Source of the DNA: Xylocopa sonorina
Lineage: Eukaryota > Arthropoda > Insecta > Hymenoptera > Apidae
DNA length: 64,000 nt
Assembly (NCBI RefSeq): GCF_050948175.1
Contig: NC_135197.1
Span: forward strand, 7,892,501 to 7,956,500
Direction of reading: 5' to 3'
Part shown: piece after piece, positions 62,401 through 64,000 of the stretch
Position numbering within the stretch: the first letter of the stretch is position 1
Layout of the letters: each line of letters starts with the position of its first letter
Notes under the pieces: generated by a model
What the model saw: only the letters and a program-made list of their open reading frames with translations
Database searches by the model: none
What the model was told of the DNA's origin: nothing
Program-made: the position numbers and the translations under genes

Positions 62401-64000
62401 GAAGGGGAGAGGTGTAATCGAGGGGAATTAAATTTGTTTCGATAGCCGACGGATTATTAGATTCGTCGACGAGGGGTGGTTCGACTCGTTTCGCTGGCAT
62501 TTTGGAATCGCGGGACGAAAACGCGGCTTTAATCGCCGCGACGCTGTGAATAATACATAATCCAGGAACGGGGACGCGGGTCCCGTTGCAGTTAGTTTGG
62601 CAAAAGCTTCGCGTGTGCTTCATTATTTCGGTTTTACGTCGGACGTTCGACGTGCCACGCGCGTTACTCTTTCGACGCGAGTTTCACCCTTTTAATTTCA
62701 TCGGATACTCCTCGACGAGGATTTCATTAGCGACGATTAACGCTCGCGAAATTGAAAGCGGAAACGTTTTCGCGGGGACGCGATTACAATGTAAATTGGG
62801 AGATCGTGGATTCCCGTCGAATGAAAAATTCACGAATCTCCGGTCGATTTTAATTGTGCCCAAATTTCTGGTCGCGATGGAACGCTTGGGGGTAATTTCA
62901 TTGGCTGTCGATTAGCGATTGACACGGTAATTATGTGTTATTAGATAGCTACGGCACGTGTCGACGCTTTGGTCGTCTCTTCCGGTTGGAATTGTACAAT
63001 ATTACTGGCATCAGCGGGATGATTCATCGGCCAGGAGTAAGAATTCGCATGGTCGTTGGAATAACTGAATGAATACGAATTTTCAATTTAAATCAGCCAT
63101 TATGGAAACGAGAGAAATAATGCGTGAACAATGAAGCATTCATCAGAGACAGTCGCCGCGCGTTAAACGTTCAAATGGGCTCGCGCGAATTTGTGAGTCA
63201 AAAAACATGGATTCCAGGCATACCGTCGATTCAGTTGAGACGCAGCCCACTGGTCCGTCCAAATCGACAATTGTTTAACGGTTATGCAAACCGCAAACCA
63301 TTTTGGAATTTGATTTCGTGAAATTTAGGTGGTATCTTTTTTTTTACGTGAATAACAAACGGATGGAAAAATGATTGCTGGACAGACTTTTTATTTTTGG
63401 CCAACGGTTATTTCGAGGGAACCATCGAGATTGTTACGAGCAATGATTTTCATCGATTCGCAAAATGAAATCTCCTCTGGAGAATTAGAAGGGCGCGTTA
63501 ACAACTTTGTAAGGGCGACAAGAAATTCCATTAAACTTTCTTAAGGATCAAGCGCCTCAATTTTACCTTTTCGAAAGACACGTTTCAGCCAGCTTTTTCA
63601 TTTCACTCCACTTTCATCTTGCACTCTAAGAGCCGCACGTGAGCTTACATAAATTACAGAATTAATTATGTATACACGCAAACAGCGAATGTTGAATTCA
63701 ACTTTTTCCTGCAAAAAAAAAAAAAAAAAGAAAAGAAAGAAAAAATGAGAAGAAGTACATGGTAGATTTAATGAAAACGTTGTGGACGAAGATAGGAAGA
63801 AAAACCGTAGCATAATATTTTGTTCGCGCAAGCATTGTAAAATTGAATACTTAGCGGTGTTCCTGAGAGATGAGTTCCTATTTCATTAGTTCCTCGACAG
63901 AGGCCCTTATTATTCCAGGAGACAAAGCTAGTTAAACTCTAAACTATTTCTATCTGTTAGTGACAACGCGGAGGATTACTTGCCCTGCGGTATGCGAAGG
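59401..64000. other. Intergenic or unknown, no gene supported
   Basis: AT-rich sequence holding the 127-bp duplication and an A run at 63713-63729. Consensus-like donors occur (for example GTGAGT near 59886), but no matching coding exons are recognised. It may be the start or intron of a neighbouring gene outside the window. Confidence 0.5.
60428..60668. repeat. Two-copy tandem repeat, 127-bp unit
   Basis: The block starting TCGCGAGGTCTGAATTTTCG occurs at 60455 and 60582. About 85 nt are identical in both copies, ending TTGGACGATGTCG, suggesting a recent duplication. A minus-strand ORF crossing it merely repeats with it. Confidence 0.93.

Overview
This window is nuclear DNA of an insect, most probably a hymenopteran and perhaps a bee. 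The reasons are AT-rich, intron-heavy sequence with very frequent CpG (TCG and CGA everywhere), many low-complexity tracts, and one multi-exon animal gene with GT-AG introns up to about 15 kb long. There are no operons, bacterial genes, CRISPR arrays or recognisable tRNA/rRNA genes. The species call is inference from composition and gene structure.

The only protein-coding gene I can support is a neuroligin on the + strand. Its seven coding exons lie at 12293-13091, 28591-28737, 37350-37538, 38698-38954, 39839-39976, 41653-42077 and 45229-46315. The splice phases agree at every junction and give a protein of 1013 residues (1016 if an alternative acceptor 9 nt upstream is used at exon 5). It is a postsynaptic adhesion protein: an internal hydrophobic signal-like segment, a cholinesterase-like extracellular domain that lacks the catalytic Ser and His, one transmembrane helix, and a cytoplasmic tail ending in a possible PDZ ligand. 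The first coding exon also carries a long 5' leader containing a 167-codon upstream ORF that stops 4 nt before the neuroligin ATG. A further non-coding 5' exon is likely around 7.0-8.5 kb, with a donor at 8546 joining an acceptor at 11328.

Layout: 1-7 kb is non-coding with one TATA/Inr candidate; about 7.0-8.5 kb is the putative first exon, CpG- and CAG-rich; 8.5-11.3 kb is a leader intron; 11.3-46.3 kb is the neuroligin gene; 46.3-47.5 kb is 3' UTR or flank with a strong hairpin; 47.5-64 kb is intergenic or intronic sequence of an unseen neighbour.

The non-coding sequence is rich in long-period tandem duplications (periods about 102, 126, 127, 132-149, 152, 157 and 176 bp). It also holds one dispersed repeat family with copies about 19 kb apart (40.05-40.36 kb in intron 5 and 58.9-59.4 kb). 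I found no intact transposon. The most interesting items are the unusual neuroligin N-terminus and upstream ORF, the double loss of catalytic residues, and the repeat families.
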